64,000 nt of DNA from an uncultured Maribacter sp. (GCF_947495965.1 NZ_CANMBB010000001.1:585728-649727); one strand, 5' to 3'; shown: positions 44,883 to 54,875, numbered from the stretch's first letter. The notes: generated by a model from the sequence alone, not told the origin. A program made the numbers and translations.

Positions 44883-45824
44883 CTACATTAAAAACTTAGA
44901 ACTTATAGAAGTATTGCTCTGTACTCTATTCATAACATCTGCAAATAGTGCAGCACAGCTTAATACTTTTACTTTTTTACTATCTTTTCTTGTTGGTATA
45001 GAATCGGTAATTATTAGTTCTGATAATTTAGATTTTTCTATTTTATCATAAGCATCACCCGATAATAAACCATGCGTTGTAATTGCTCTTACACTCAAAG
45101 CTCCTCTTTCCATCATTAAATCTGCTGCTTTGGCCAATGTCCCTGCTGTATCTACCATATCATCTACTAAAACAACATTCTTTCCTTGCACATCACCAAT
45201 TAACTCCATATGCGAAATTACATTGGCTTTTGCTCGCTGTTTGTAGCAAATAACCACATCACTCTTTAAAGCCTTAGAATAAGCATATGCTCTTTTAGAG
45301 CCTCCCATATCTGGAGATGCAATTGTTAAATTCTCTAGATTTAAATTTCTTAGGTATGGTAAAAATAAGGTCGATGCAAATAAATGGTCTACTGGCTTTT
45401 CAAAGAAACCTTGTATTTGATCTGCATGCAAATCCATTGTAATAATACGAGTTGCACCAGCAGTCTCTAACATTTTAGCAACAAGTTTTGCTGCAATAGG
45501 AACTCTAGGCTTGTCTTTACGATCTTGCCTTGCCCATCCAAAATATGGCATAACAGCAGTAATATGCCTTGCAGATGCACGTTTAGCAGCATCTAACATT
45601 AACAACATTTCCATTAAGTTTTCTGAACTTGGATTTGTGGATCCAATTATGAAGACTCTAGCTCCACGAACAGATTCTTCAAAAGAAGGTTGAAATTCAC
45701 CATCACTATATCTTGAAAATTTAACTTTCCCCAAAGCAGCCCCAAATTTTTTAGCAATCTTCTGTGCTAATTCGGTACTTTGTGTGCAAGCAAAAATCTT
45801 AGGTTCTGGTACTTGGTAAGGCAT
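44883..45824 (-). CDS. prs: ribose-phosphate pyrophosphokinase
   Basis: A 313-residue enzyme. Recognised blocks are KFSRYSDGEFQPSFEESVRG, MPYFGWARQDRKDKPRVPI (ATP loop), TMDLHADQIQGFF, and the PRPP site VVLVDDMVDTAGTL. It makes PRPP from ribose-5-phosphate and ATP for nucleotide, histidine and tryptophan synthesis. A -7 element (TAAATTTG, minus strand, 45877-45884) precedes it by 53 bases. Followed by rplY. Confidence 0.97.
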   Translation of the reverse strand: MPYQVPEPKIFACTQSTELAQKIAKKFGAALGKVKFSRYSDGEFQPSFEESVRGARVFIIGSTNPSSENLMEMLLMLDAAKRASARHITAVMPYFGWARQDRKDKPRVPIAAKLVAKMLETAGATRIITMDLHADQIQGFFEKPVDHLFASTLFLPYLRNLNLENLTIASPDMGGSKRAYAYSKALKSDVVICYKQRAKANVISHMELIGDVQGKNVVLVDDMVDTAGTLAKAADLMMERGALSVRAITTHGLLSGDAYDKIEKSKLSELIITDSIPTRKDSKKVKVLSCAALFADVMNRVQSNTSISSKFLM

Positions 45825-45876
45825 AGCTAATGTATTGTTCCCTAGTTTATTAAACTTCCTTTTAATTAAAGAGGTG

Positions 45877-45884
45877 CAAATTTA
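45877..45884 (-). promoter_or_regulatory. -7 element of prs
   Basis: Read leftward this is TAAATTTG, 53 bases before the prs ATG. The -33 box is not evident. Confidence 0.45.
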
Positions 45885-45949
45885 GAAATTTATTTGTGTA
45901 ACCGCATTATAATTGTGTCTTTTTTTAACCTTAAAACAAATTTATTTTA

Positions 45950-45957
45950 TAATTTTG
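45950..45957 (+). promoter_or_regulatory. -7 element of tRNA-Leu
   Basis: TAATTTTG matches TAnnTTTG and lies 20 bases before the first base of the tRNA, a normal distance. Confidence 0.55.
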
Positions 45958-45976
45958 CAATCCTCTTACAGATAAT

Positions 45977-46056
45977 GCTCGAGTGGCGGAACTGGTAGAC
46001 GCGCTGGATTCAAAATCCAGTTCTTCGGAGTGTGGGTTCGATTCCCACCTCGAGTA
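45977..46056 (+). tRNA. tRNA-Leu (anticodon CAA)
   Basis: An 80-base class II tRNA. Acceptor GCTCGAG pairs with CTCGAGT (one G-U), discriminator A. The anticodon stem CTGGA/TCCAG encloses TTCAAAA, so the anticodon is CAA, reading UUG. A short variable arm (TTCTTCGGAGTG region) and T-loop GGTTCGATTCC follow. No encoded CCA. Confidence 0.97.
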
Positions 46057-46060
46057 CAAC

Positions 46061-46091
46061 AAAACCCTAACAATTAACTTGTTAGGGTTTT
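46061..46091 (+). terminator. terminator of tRNA-Leu
   Basis: Stem AAAACCCTAACAA / TTGTTAGGGTTTT with a five-base loop and a T-rich tail, starting five bases after the tRNA. Confidence 0.9.
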
Positions 46092-46113
46092 CTTTTTTCT
46101 TTTACAAAAAATA

Positions 46114-47100
46114 CTATTTATTTACACTAATACTTACCGCCTCGCAACTCTTTAAATCGGAATTTAAAATAATATCTTCAGAGGTAGTGGTTCCGTCTGA
46201 AATTTTTAAAGAAACTGTATTGGGAGGTGCGCTACCTAAATTATGAGCATATAAAAACAAATCGTTAGGTTTATTTGGATCTACTTTAATTTTAATTTCT
46301 TTTTTCCAATAGGTTAAATAATATTTAGATAATACTGGTTCTCCGTTTAAATATATAGAAACAATATCACCATCTTGCCTTCCGTGATCCCAGATATATA
46401 CACTAATTTCTGTGCCATCAAAAGATAAATCATTTACATAAGTAATATTTCTACCTACAAACTCTTCTCTAAGCTTAGGTTTTTCTGGAATTACATTTTC
46501 TTTTACAGCAACAGTTGTTTCCTTTTCTTTTGCAGCAACCTTTTCTACTCTCTTAGCCTCTTCTTTCTTTTTAGCATCTGCTAACTTTTTGGCTTTACGT
46601 TCTTTTTTTTCTAATCTTCTTAATTCATTTTTAGATAAACTTTCTGGTTTAGCTTGCTTTGGTTGTGCTACCACAACCGCTCGTTCTGAAACTACAGGAG
46701 AATTCTTAACTTCTTTTTGTATAGAAAAAAATGGTGTCGCAAATTTTGCTATCTTAAATTTATCATCCGGAAATAGTTCAATACCCATTACTTTGTAATG
46801 ATTACCAGCTCCTATATTTTTTGCAAATTTTATATTGGTAGCAGTTCCCGTATTTGGAAAAATACCTAGCTCTTGCACTACCATCTCATCTCTAATAAGA
46901 AAAAAACGAATATTTTTTTCTTCTCCAATATGTTGCGTAGACCATTCTAAAGTAGCACCATCAGACAGTTTCCAAACAGTAGTAGCATTTGGACTTGCAA
47001 TATTTAAAACAGACCGTTCTTGTGCATGTAACGTACCTAAAAACACAGTAGTTAACATAAATAACAAGAAACTATAAAGGGGGAATATTTTAGTCTTCAT
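46114..47100 (-). CDS. exported protein with lysine/glutamate-rich linker, function unknown
   Basis: A 328-residue protein with a signal peptide (SFLLFMLTTVFLGTLHAQ). Residues about 30-125 form a beta-sandwich (LNIASPNATTVWKLSDGATL, YKVMGIELFPDDKF) resembling surface anchoring domains with Ig-like folds. A charged linker (RLEKKERKAKKLADAKKKEE) covers about 155-200. A C-terminal beta domain (ISVYIWDHGRQDGDIVSIYL, NDLFLYAHNLGSAPPNTVSL) follows; I have seen this last kind of domain in several Bacteroidota secreted proteins, without a known role. No type IX tail or lipobox. It ends convergent with the tRNA-Leu gene. Confidence 0.75.
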   Translation of the reverse strand: MKTKIFPLYSFLLFMLTTVFLGTLHAQERSVLNIASPNATTVWKLSDGATLEWSTQHIGEEKNIRFFLIRDEMVVQELGIFPNTGTATNIKFAKNIGAGNHYKVMGIELFPDDKFKIAKFATPFFSIQKEVKNSPVVSERAVVVAQPKQAKPESLSKNELRRLEKKERKAKKLADAKKKEEAKRVEKVAAKEKETTVAVKENVIPEKPKLREEFVGRNITYVNDLSFDGTEISVYIWDHGRQDGDIVSIYLNGEPVLSKYYLTYWKKEIKIKVDPNKPNDLFLYAHNLGSAPPNTVSLKISDGTTTSEDIILNSDLKSCEAVSISVNK

Positions 47101-47450
47101 TAGAAAATGGTTATAGGTAATCTTTAATGTTTAGAATAAATAAACGTTTTTAACTTCTAAATGTTTGATTATTGGTTAATTATTTAATAAAAAAATAAAA
47201 ATTTATCCTAAGTATTTGGTAACCTCTATACTTTAATTAGCAAAGGTGATTAAAATATTAGGCTATCTATATTTATACCAGCAAAAAGCAAAACTCCTCG
47301 GTAAAATGCAGGCTTTAGTAAAAAAATTAATTTGATTTAATGTAGAAAATATTTTTAGACTATTCTATTCTTTAAACAAAACAGATGAATTACATAATTT
47401 TTGAAAATGCAACAGAAGAAAATTGCTTTTACTAAGATTACACGTTACAA
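47101..47450. other. gene-free 350-base stretch
   Basis: Between the exported protein gene start and the ECF sigma stop. I see no reading frame of note, no repeat and no clear hairpin. It should hold the leftward promoter of the gene at 46114, but no convincing TAnnTTTG on the minus strand was found. Confidence 0.4.
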
Positions 47451-48044
47451 TTAATCTACTTTTTGGGTAAAACTAATTCCAAATAATAGAAAAAGAGAAA
47501 TTTCAACCTTACCGTCTAATTTATTTTTGAGTATTGTAAAAGCCTTTGTAATATGAGCTTCTACCGTTTTAATAGATATATTTAAATATTCTGATATTTC
47601 CATATTGGTAAGCCCCTCTTTTTTGCTAAGCGAAAATATTTGCTTGCATTTGGGAGGTAATTTCTCAACTTCCTTAGTTACTAGTTGTATTAATTCTTCA
47701 AGGCTTTTTTCATCTATTTTTTCAATTTCTTGGTGCAAGGCTTCATAATATTTCATTTGTAAAAGCATCATAGCTTTATCCTTCTTATAAGTATTTACAA
47801 ATTCATTATAAACAGATTTATATAGGAAACTTTGAATTGTATATTCATGATTTAACTTTTTGCGATACTGCCAAGTTTTTAAAAATACATTTTGAACAAT
47901 ATCTTGAGCCAAGCTATGGTCATCTAATAAAGTTAAAGCATAAGCGTGCAATCTTCTATGGTATTTGTCTAGTAAAAACATGTATGCTTTTTCATCGCCT
48001 TTTTTTAAAAAATATATAAGTGACTTGTTATCGTTTAAATCCAT
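47451..48044 (-). CDS. ECF sigma-70 factor (FecI-like, Bacteroidetes PUL type)
   Basis: A 197-residue sigma factor. Region 2 is DEKAYMFLLDKYHRRLHAYA with AQDIVQNVFLKTWQYR; region 4 is LPPKCKQIFSLSKKEGLTNM followed by EISEYLNISIKTVEAHITKA. A hydrophobic tail (EISLFLLFGISFTQ) is unusual. It should direct polymerase to the SusC/SusD operon and be held by the FecR encoded divergently 121 bases away. The divergent placement differs from the more common co-directional order. Confidence 0.92.
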   Translation of the reverse strand: MDLNDNKSLIYFLKKGDEKAYMFLLDKYHRRLHAYALTLLDDHSLAQDIVQNVFLKTWQYRKKLNHEYTIQSFLYKSVYNEFVNTYKKDKAMMLLQMKYYEALHQEIEKIDEKSLEELIQLVTKEVEKLPPKCKQIFSLSKKEGLTNMEISEYLNISIKTVEAHITKAFTILKNKLDGKVEISLFLLFGISFTQKVD

Positions 48045-48165
48045 AATTTAAAACACTTTTAAAATGACAATAATAACTGTGAATAAATACGAATTTAAAA
48101 AAAAAAATAACAAAACATTAGGGTATTGCTATTTAGACTTGTAATACAAATAACAAATTAGTTTA

Positions 48166-49332
48166 ATGAGTACTCCTGAAATTAAGAATTTTCTTACTAA
48201 ATTTATTAACAAATTTGCAAAAAGCAAAGAGTTAGATGCGCTTAATACATGGGTTTCGAATTCTTCTAACACACCTATTTTTGAAAAATATATAAAGGCC
48301 CATTACGCCATTACTATTAGTATGAACAACCCAGATTCTAGTAAAATTAGAGAGCGCTTACTTAAAGAAATTAGGAAAGATAAAAAACTTGTACATAAAA
48401 AAAGAGTACAGTCAATATTTAAATACGCAGCAATATCTATTGTTTTTATTGGTGTTGGTTATTTTTTTCAAAATGTTTTTTTACAAAAAGAAACAAATAA
48501 TATAGTTATTCCGAAGGAAGAATTTATAACCTTAGAACTTGAAAATGGAAATATTCAAGTAATCTCCGAAGACGGTTCCTCAACTGTTGTAGATAATAAT
48601 GGAAAAGTAGTTGGGGCGCAACAAGGAGATAAATTAGTCTATAAAAATGATAAAGATGTTCAAAAATTAGTGTACAATAAATTGACGGTACCCTATGGGA
48701 AAAAATTTGATTTAATTTTATCTGATGGCACAACAGTATTTTTAAATTCTGGCAGTTCTATAAAATACCCTGTTAAATTTATTCAAGGTCATAATAGACA
48801 AGTTTTTTTAAATGGTGAAGCTTTTTTTGATGTTGCAAAAGATAAAAATCATCCTTTCGTTGTAGACACTAAAGAGTTAAACGTACAAGTTTTAGGAACC
48901 AAATTTAATATACAATCCTACGAAGAGGATTCTAAAGTTGATGTTATTTTAGTGGAAGGTAGTGTTGGTTTAGATGCTCAAAAAAAACTTAATTACAAAG
49001 AAAATGACCTTGTTTTAGAGCCTGGATTTAAAGGGTCTTTTAACAAAAGACAAAAAAACATTACATCTAAAAAGGTTAACACATCTATCTATACATCTTG
49101 GATGACAGGAACAGTAGTTTTTAGAAATACTCCATTTAGAGAAATTGTAAAAAAATTAGAACGGTTATACAATGTTACTATTATCCTAAACAATAAAGAC
49201 CTTATTGATAATGAAAATTTTAATGCAAGTATTGAAGTAGAAAATGAAACTATAGAACAAGTTTTAAACTACTTTAATAAAGTGTATGAGATTGAATATA
49301 AGATTATTAACAATGAAATTTTAATTAACTAA
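48166..49332 (+). CDS. FecR-family anti-sigma factor
   Basis: A 388-residue inner-membrane protein. The N-terminal cytoplasmic part (DALNTWVSNSSNTPIFEKYI) should bind the sigma factor. One membrane helix (YAAISIVFIGVGYFFQNVFL) is at about residues 86-105. The periplasmic FecR domain has LTVPYGKKFDLILSDGTTVF, FLNGEAFFDVAKDKNHPFVV and LGTKFNIQSY; the C-terminal DUF4974 part carries TPFREIVKKLERLYNV. It transmits a signal from the SusC N-terminal domain. It is 143 bases before susC. Confidence 0.95.
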   Translation: MSTPEIKNFLTKFINKFAKSKELDALNTWVSNSSNTPIFEKYIKAHYAITISMNNPDSSKIRERLLKEIRKDKKLVHKKRVQSIFKYAAISIVFIGVGYFFQNVFLQKETNNIVIPKEEFITLELENGNIQVISEDGSSTVVDNNGKVVGAQQGDKLVYKNDKDVQKLVYNKLTVPYGKKFDLILSDGTTVFLNSGSSIKYPVKFIQGHNRQVFLNGEAFFDVAKDKNHPFVVDTKELNVQVLGTKFNIQSYEEDSKVDVILVEGSVGLDAQKKLNYKENDLVLEPGFKGSFNKRQKNITSKKVNTSIYTSWMTGTVVFRNTPFREIVKKLERLYNVTIILNNKDLIDNENFNASIEVENETIEQVLNYFNKVYEIEYKIINNEILIN

Positions 49333-49391
49333 TAACTAAACTATATGAATTAACTAACTCTTTTTTATTACCAATTGTCTTAAACTAAAAA

Positions 49392-49419
49392 ATTGAGGAA
49401 TGCTGGAACATCCCTCAAT
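49392..49419 (+). promoter_or_regulatory. hairpin between fecR and susC
   Basis: ATTGAGG pairs with CCTCAAT, continued after one mismatch by ATG/CAT, with a six-base loop. No T-run follows. It stands 57 bases before the susC ATG and could be an attenuation, processing or RNA-binding site separating the regulator from the transport genes. Confidence 0.45.
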
Positions 49420-49475
49420 CTAACTAAGGCAATTTATTTACAAAAAACAAACTACCAAAAAAACACTCTTAAAGT

Positions 49476-52400
49476 ATGAAAAAACAACTCAATCCCAATG
49501 GTATTATGCCGTGGGGAATCAAACTGAATTTAAAAATGAAGTTATCACTTCTTTTTCTTTTAACAACTGCACTATCCTTACAGGCAAATTCTGCATACTC
49601 TCAAAAAAATAAAATTACCTTAAATTTAAACAATGTTAGCGTTTCATCAGTAATTGACGAAATAGAAGCTAACTCAAAATTTAAGTTTATTTTTAAAACA
49701 AATGTAGTAAACTTAGATAGAAAAGTATCTATTAATGCTAATAAGGAAGACATTGGTAATGTTCTTAATAGGGTCTTTAAGAACACTAAGACCTCCTTTG
49801 AAATAGATAGTAGGAAAATATTACTTTATAAATCTAATAAAGTGCCTACAAAAGAATCAGATATTTCATTTATTAGCACGCAGAATAGTATTAGTGGTGT
49901 TATTATAGACGAATTAGGGCAACCTTTACCAGGAGCTAGTATTATTGAAAAAGGTACTACGAATGGAGTAACTACAGATTTTGATGGAATCTTCTCTTTA
50001 ACCTTAACAGGTGATAATCCTGTTATAGTAGTATCCTACATAGGCTACTCTATTCAAGAAATTGTAGTAGCTAATAAAACGCAATTAAATATTAAAATGC
50101 AGCCAGATTCTGCGGCTTTAGAAGAAGTTGTTGTAGTTGGGTACGGTACGCAAAAAAAAGAAACAATAACGGGTGCTGTTGCTTCCGTAAAAGGAGTAGA
50201 ACTTACCAAGTCACCTGCAGTGAACCTTACGAATAGTCTTGCAGGTAGAGTTCCTGGTTTATTTATTACGCAACAAAGTGCAGAGCCAGGACAGGATAAT
50301 GCAGACATTAGAATTAGAGGTATAAATACCTATAATAATTCCAATGCATTAGTGGTTATTGATGGTATTCCAGATAGAGCTGGAGGTTTGGCACGTATAA
50401 ACCCCGCCGATATTGATAATATTTCTGTTTTAAAAGATGCATCTGCTGCTATATATGGTGCAAGAGCTGCAAACGGAGTAATTCTAGTTACTACCAAAAA
50501 AGGGAAGCAAGGCAGAACAGAAATTAGTTATTCTTTTAACCAGGGTTGGTCAAAACCAACTGTACTGCCAGATATGGCTGATGCCCCTCAATATGCGGAA
50601 TTACTTAACGAGTTAAGAGTTTATCAACTCCCAACAAATCAGTGGCAAGGGGCTACGGATGGGTTTGCATCTTCTGGTACTTTTACGCAACCAGATGGCA
50701 CTGTAGTTAATGCTCCATTTTCTCCGCAGGAGATAGAGTTATTTAGAAATGGTCAAGACCCTTGGAGGTACCCAAATACGAATTGGTTCGATGAAACATT
50801 TAAAACATCAGCGCCTCAGCAAAGACATAATTTTCAAGTTTCTGGAGGAGGAGAGAAAGTACAGTATATGTCTTCTTTAGGCTACTTAAGTCAAGATGCT
50901 ATATATAAAAATTCAGCAACAGGATATGAGCAATATGATGCTAGATTGAATGTGAATATGAACATAAATGAGCATGTTACATTTAACATGGGAATTATGC
51001 TACGAGAGGAAATACGTAAAGCACCAACACAAGATGTGGGCGCTATTTTTAGAATGCTAACCAGAGGTAGACCCACAGAAATTGCTACCTATCCTAATGG
51101 GCTCCCTGGGCCAGACATTGAAAACGGCCAACAGCCTGTTGTAATAACTACCAATGCAACTGGTTATGATAGAGGAAAAAGTGATTTTTTACAGACGAAT
51201 GGAGTTTTAGATATAGATATTCCGTGGGTAGAAGGTTTGTCTTTACAAGGTACCGCTGCAATTGACAAAAGTTTTCATAACCAAAAAACATGGGTTACGC
51301 CATGGACCTTATATAGCTGGGATGGAACAACTTTAGGAGAAGATGGTTTGCCAGCATTGGAAGCTGGTCAAAAAGGACCACCAGAGCCCAACTTAACGCA
51401 AGTATCTTCCAATAGATTAAATATTTTTCTGGGAGCAAACATAAAGTATAAGAAAAGTATAGGTGATCATAATGTAGTGTTTCTTGCTGGATTAAATAAA
51501 GAGACAATACAAGACGAGAATATGTTTGCTTACAGAAGATTTTTTATATCGTCTGCGCTTGATAATTTAGATCAAGGAGGAGCTCTTGAGCAAAATAATG
51601 GTGGTCTTTCAAATAGCGCAGCTAGATTAAATTATTTTGGACGTGTTAATTACGATTTTAAAGAGAAGTATTTACTAGAATTTCTTTGGAGATATGATGG
51701 TTCTTACGCTTTTCCAGAAAGTAGTAGATACGGATTTTTCCCAGGTGTTTCTGCTGGTTGGGTTGTATCTGAAGAAAATTTCTTAAAAGATAGTTCGTTT
51801 ATAAATTTCTTAAAATTAAAAGGTTCTTGGGGACAATTAGGAAATGATAGATACGATAATGAAGATTTTCCAACAAATCAGTTTTTACCTACCTATGCCT
51901 TTGGTACATATACTATTAACGGAGGTCAAACCACCACTTTGGCAGAAGCAGTAGTTCCTAATCCAGGAATAACTTGGGAGAAAGCTAATAACATTAATAT
52001 TGGTCTAGAGGCTAAATTTTTAGAAAGACATTTAACTTTAGAATTTGATGTATTTAAAAATGTAAGAACAGATATTTTAACGCAACCAAACGCTTCATTG
52101 CCTTCTTATACAGGAATATTCCCTCCTAGACAAAATATTGGAGAGGTAGAGAATAAAGGGTTTGATTTTACTGCAGCTTATTTTAATAGCAAGGGAGATT
52201 TTACTTATAATATTGCTATTAATGGGGGCTTAGCTAAGAATAAAATAGTAAATATTGATGAGCCAGATGGTGTACTTGATCGTCAAAAAATAACAGGACA
52301 TGCTATAGGTGCTCCATTAGTTTATGCTTATGATGGTGTTTTTGCTACGCAGGCAGATATTGATGCAGAAACATTAGATTATTCTGCAATTTCAAATAAT

Positions 52401-52958
52401 TTAAGACCAGGTGATATGAAATTTAAAGATCTCTCTGGTGATGGTGCAATAACACCAGATGATCAATTTAGAACAGATAAGAGTGCATTTAATATCCCAA
52501 CTTTTATGGGAGGGGTAAACATTAAATTAGGGTATAAGAATTTTGATGCTACTATCTTTATGCAAGGAGCAACTGGCTCAAGTGTACAGTTATTCTTTAA
52601 TGAAGCAGGTGAAATTGGAAATTATACAGCGGATACTTATAGAAACAGATGGTCAGTAAATAACCCAAGTTCGGTACATCCAAGAATTACCAATAGAGCC
52701 GATCAATACTATAGTAGTGGCAATACGTATTGGTTAGAAGATACAGACTATTTAAGACTTAAAACTTTAGAACTAGGTTATACATTCCCAGAAGAAATTG
52801 TTGGTAAAGTAGGGCTTAGTAACATTAGGTTTTATGTAAGTGCATCTAATTTGTTTACAATATCAGATACTACATTTGATCCTGAAGGACTTCAGGCAGC
52901 TGGTAGAGATTATCCTAACCAAAAAATAATTAACACAGGATTTAAAGTCTCATTTTAA
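49476..52958 (+). CDS. SusC/RagA-type TonB-dependent transporter with STN signalling domain
   Basis: A 1160-residue outer-membrane protein. After the signal peptide (LFLLTTALSLQANSAYSQ) there is an STN domain at about 45-120 (ITLNLNNVSVSSVIDEIEAN), which talks to FecR, then a CarboxypepD_reg-like domain (ISGVIIDELGQPLPGASIIE), the SusC signature EEVVVVGYGTQKKETITGAV, a plug (RIRGINTYNNSNALVVIDGI), and a 22-strand barrel ending in NTGFKVSF. It imports oligosaccharides or similar ligands using TonB energy. SusD follows 24 bases later. Confidence 0.97.
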   Translation: MKKQLNPNGIMPWGIKLNLKMKLSLLFLLTTALSLQANSAYSQKNKITLNLNNVSVSSVIDEIEANSKFKFIFKTNVVNLDRKVSINANKEDIGNVLNRVFKNTKTSFEIDSRKILLYKSNKVPTKESDISFISTQNSISGVIIDELGQPLPGASIIEKGTTNGVTTDFDGIFSLTLTGDNPVIVVSYIGYSIQEIVVANKTQLNIKMQPDSAALEEVVVVGYGTQKKETITGAVASVKGVELTKSPAVNLTNSLAGRVPGLFITQQSAEPGQDNADIRIRGINTYNNSNALVVIDGIPDRAGGLARINPADIDNISVLKDASAAIYGARAANGVILVTTKKGKQGRTEISYSFNQGWSKPTVLPDMADAPQYAELLNELRVYQLPTNQWQGATDGFASSGTFTQPDGTVVNAPFSPQEIELFRNGQDPWRYPNTNWFDETFKTSAPQQRHNFQVSGGGEKVQYMSSLGYLSQDAIYKNSATGYEQYDARLNVNMNINEHVTFNMGIMLREEIRKAPTQDVGAIFRMLTRGRPTEIATYPNGLPGPDIENGQQPVVITTNATGYDRGKSDFLQTNGVLDIDIPWVEGLSLQGTAAIDKSFHNQKTWVTPWTLYSWDGTTLGEDGLPALEAGQKGPPEPNLTQVSSNRLNIFLGANIKYKKSIGDHNVVFLAGLNKETIQDENMFAYRRFFISSALDNLDQGGALEQNNGGLSNSAARLNYFGRVNYDFKEKYLLEFLWRYDGSYAFPESSRYGFFPGVSAGWVVSEENFLKDSSFINFLKLKGSWGQLGNDRYDNEDFPTNQFLPTYAFGTYTINGGQTTTLAEAVVPNPGITWEKANNINIGLEAKFLERHLTLEFDVFKNVRTDILTQPNASLPSYTGIFPPRQNIGEVENKGFDFTAAYFNSKGDFTYNIAINGGLAKNKIVNIDEPDGVLDRQKITGHAIGAPLVYAYDGVFATQADIDAETLDYSAISNNLRPGDMKFKDLSGDGAITPDDQFRTDKSAFNIPTFMGGVNIKLGYKNFDATIFMQGATGSSVQLFFNEAGEIGNYTADTYRNRWSVNNPSSVHPRITNRADQYYSSGNTYWLEDTDYLRLKTLELGYTFPEEIVGKVGLSNIRFYVSASNLFTISDTTFDPEGLQAAGRDYPNQKIINTGFKVSF

Positions 52959-52982
52959 ATTTATTACTAAAAAAACATACAT

Positions 52983-54818
52983 ATGAAAAATAATAATTTT
53001 ATATGCATACTGGCTTTACTAATTATAACAGTCAGTTGCAACGATGATTTTACGAATGTAACACCTACAGATGGTGCTCCAGAGTCAGCTATATGGAATG
53101 ACCCTGGTCTAGCAGCAGCAGCAGTTACCAATGTATACGAGAATTTGTTAACTGGAGGATTTGGACCAGAAATGTTATCTTCTTTAACCGATGAATCTGT
53201 ATATATACATACAGGAGCTAGAGTTAATACAACCACAGAAGGAAGAGCTAATTCTAGTAATACTGGATTTATAGCTCAGGAAAATCAATGGGATTATATT
53301 TATGTTGGTGTAAGGAATGCTAACTTGGCTATAAAAGGCCTACAAGAAGGAGATATAGGGGATGACGCTTTAAGAGATAGGTTATTAGGAGAAGCTACGT
53401 TTTTAAGAGCTTTTTATTACCATAAATTAGTACGATTTTATGGAGGAGTACCACTAATAGATACTCCTTTTGACTTAGATTCTGATTTTAATAATCCAAG
53501 AAATACCTACGAAGAATGTATAGAGTTCATTGTAAAAGATTGTGACGCTGCATTTAGTTTATTAGACGGAGAAAGTATGGATGGAGGTAGAGCAACTGCA
53601 GATGCCGCTTTAGCTCTAAAAGCAAGAATGTTATTAGATGCTGCAAGTGATTTGCACGATGCATCTATAGCAACTGCAAACTCTTCTTTACTTGGAGGTG
53701 CTAATTTTGAACTTTTTGGGTACACTTCTGGTGACCAGCAAGCTCGTTGGGTAAGAGCAAAAAATGCAGCACAAGCTGTTTTAGATTATGCTGGAGGTTA
53801 TAAAACAGGTTTGTCTGCTCCTGAATCTTTGGAAGATGCAAAAGAGAATTACATAAGTGTTTCCCTTGCTCAAAATGGAGGAGAAGAAGATATATTATGG
53901 GAAAGACAATTTAATACAGAAGGTGATGAATGGGGAGGTAAACGAATAGGCCTTTTCAATGGTCCCAATGGATACCATAACTGGGCAGGTAATGTGCCTA
54001 TTCAGAACCTTATAGACGCTTATGCTATGGAGGATGGTTCAGATTTTGATTGGGATAACCCAGCTCATGCTGCTGCACCATACGAAAACAGAGAACCTAG
54101 ATTTTATGCAAGTATATTGTATGATGGTGCAGATTGGAAACCAAGAACAGACGATGTTGCATCTAGAGACCCTGCTAACCAAATACAAACGGGATCGTAT
54201 GAAATTAATAGTGGAATATGGCCAGGGTTAGATACAAGAGAAGGTCCTGTAGAAGATTGGAATGGAACAAGAACAGGGTATTACGTAAGAAAGTTTATAA
54301 ATAATGATCCAAGTATAGTAGATTTTCAACAATTTCAAACCATACCATGGCCATTTTTTAGATATACCGAGGCTATGCTTAATTTTGTAGAAACGTGTAT
54401 AGAAACAGGAGATGAAGCAAATGCAATTGCATGGTTAAACAAAGTTCGTTATAGAGCTGGCTTACCTGCTATTACAGGAGCTAGCGGTGCCGATTTAGTT
54501 ACAGCGTATAGAAAAGAGCGAAGAGTAGAATTGGCATATGAAGAGTCCAGATATTTTGATATTAGAAGATGGATGATTCCTTCTGAAACACATGGAGCAC
54601 CTGTAAAAATAATTAATGTTTCAGGAGCCTTAAAACCTGGAGCAAGTGTGGACACTTATGCTTATGATAAGGATAACTACGATTACACCTATACAGTGCA
54701 AGATATAGACCCAGGTTTTGAAAATAGAGTATGGTTAGATAAAATGTATTATTTGCCAATTCATATTTCCCAAATACAAGCTGACCCAAGTTTGGTTCAG
54801 AATCCTGGTTACGAGTAA
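52983..54818 (+). CDS. SusD/RagB-type surface substrate-binding lipoprotein
   Basis: A 611-residue lipoprotein: lipobox IITVSC. The N-terminal TPR-like region has NLAIKGLQEG and a helix LLGEATFLRAFYYHKLVRFYGGVPL, the best-known SusD signature; the C-terminus carries LNKVRYRAGLPAI and RKERRVELAYEESRYFDIRR. It lids the SusC barrel and binds glycan at the cell surface. It is transcribed with susC; a terminator follows at 54838-54875. Confidence 0.96.
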   Translation: MKNNNFICILALLIITVSCNDDFTNVTPTDGAPESAIWNDPGLAAAAVTNVYENLLTGGFGPEMLSSLTDESVYIHTGARVNTTTEGRANSSNTGFIAQENQWDYIYVGVRNANLAIKGLQEGDIGDDALRDRLLGEATFLRAFYYHKLVRFYGGVPLIDTPFDLDSDFNNPRNTYEECIEFIVKDCDAAFSLLDGESMDGGRATADAALALKARMLLDAASDLHDASIATANSSLLGGANFELFGYTSGDQQARWVRAKNAAQAVLDYAGGYKTGLSAPESLEDAKENYISVSLAQNGGEEDILWERQFNTEGDEWGGKRIGLFNGPNGYHNWAGNVPIQNLIDAYAMEDGSDFDWDNPAHAAAPYENREPRFYASILYDGADWKPRTDDVASRDPANQIQTGSYEINSGIWPGLDTREGPVEDWNGTRTGYYVRKFINNDPSIVDFQQFQTIPWPFFRYTEAMLNFVETCIETGDEANAIAWLNKVRYRAGLPAITGASGADLVTAYRKERRVELAYEESRYFDIRRWMIPSETHGAPVKIINVSGALKPGASVDTYAYDKDNYDYTYTVQDIDPGFENRVWLDKMYYLPIHISQIQADPSLVQNPGYE

Positions 54819-54837
54819 GTTGAGAGTTAGTTTTGAG

Positions 54838-54875
54838 AACGGCTCAATATCATTTTACAATGAGGTTGGGTCGTT
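54838..54875 (+). terminator. terminator after susD
   Basis: AACGGCTCAA pairs with TTGGGTCGTT (two G-U pairs) across an 18-base loop, followed by five T. It can limit read-through into the VCBS gene that begins 74 bases later. Confidence 0.65.

Noticed and set aside
45983-46246. 87-codon rightward frame through tRNA-Leu
   Set aside because: It is a reading of the tRNA and its terminator, a common false gene.
54022-54231. 69-codon rightward frame inside susD
   Set aside because: Overlaps the SusD gene in another frame and has no family features.
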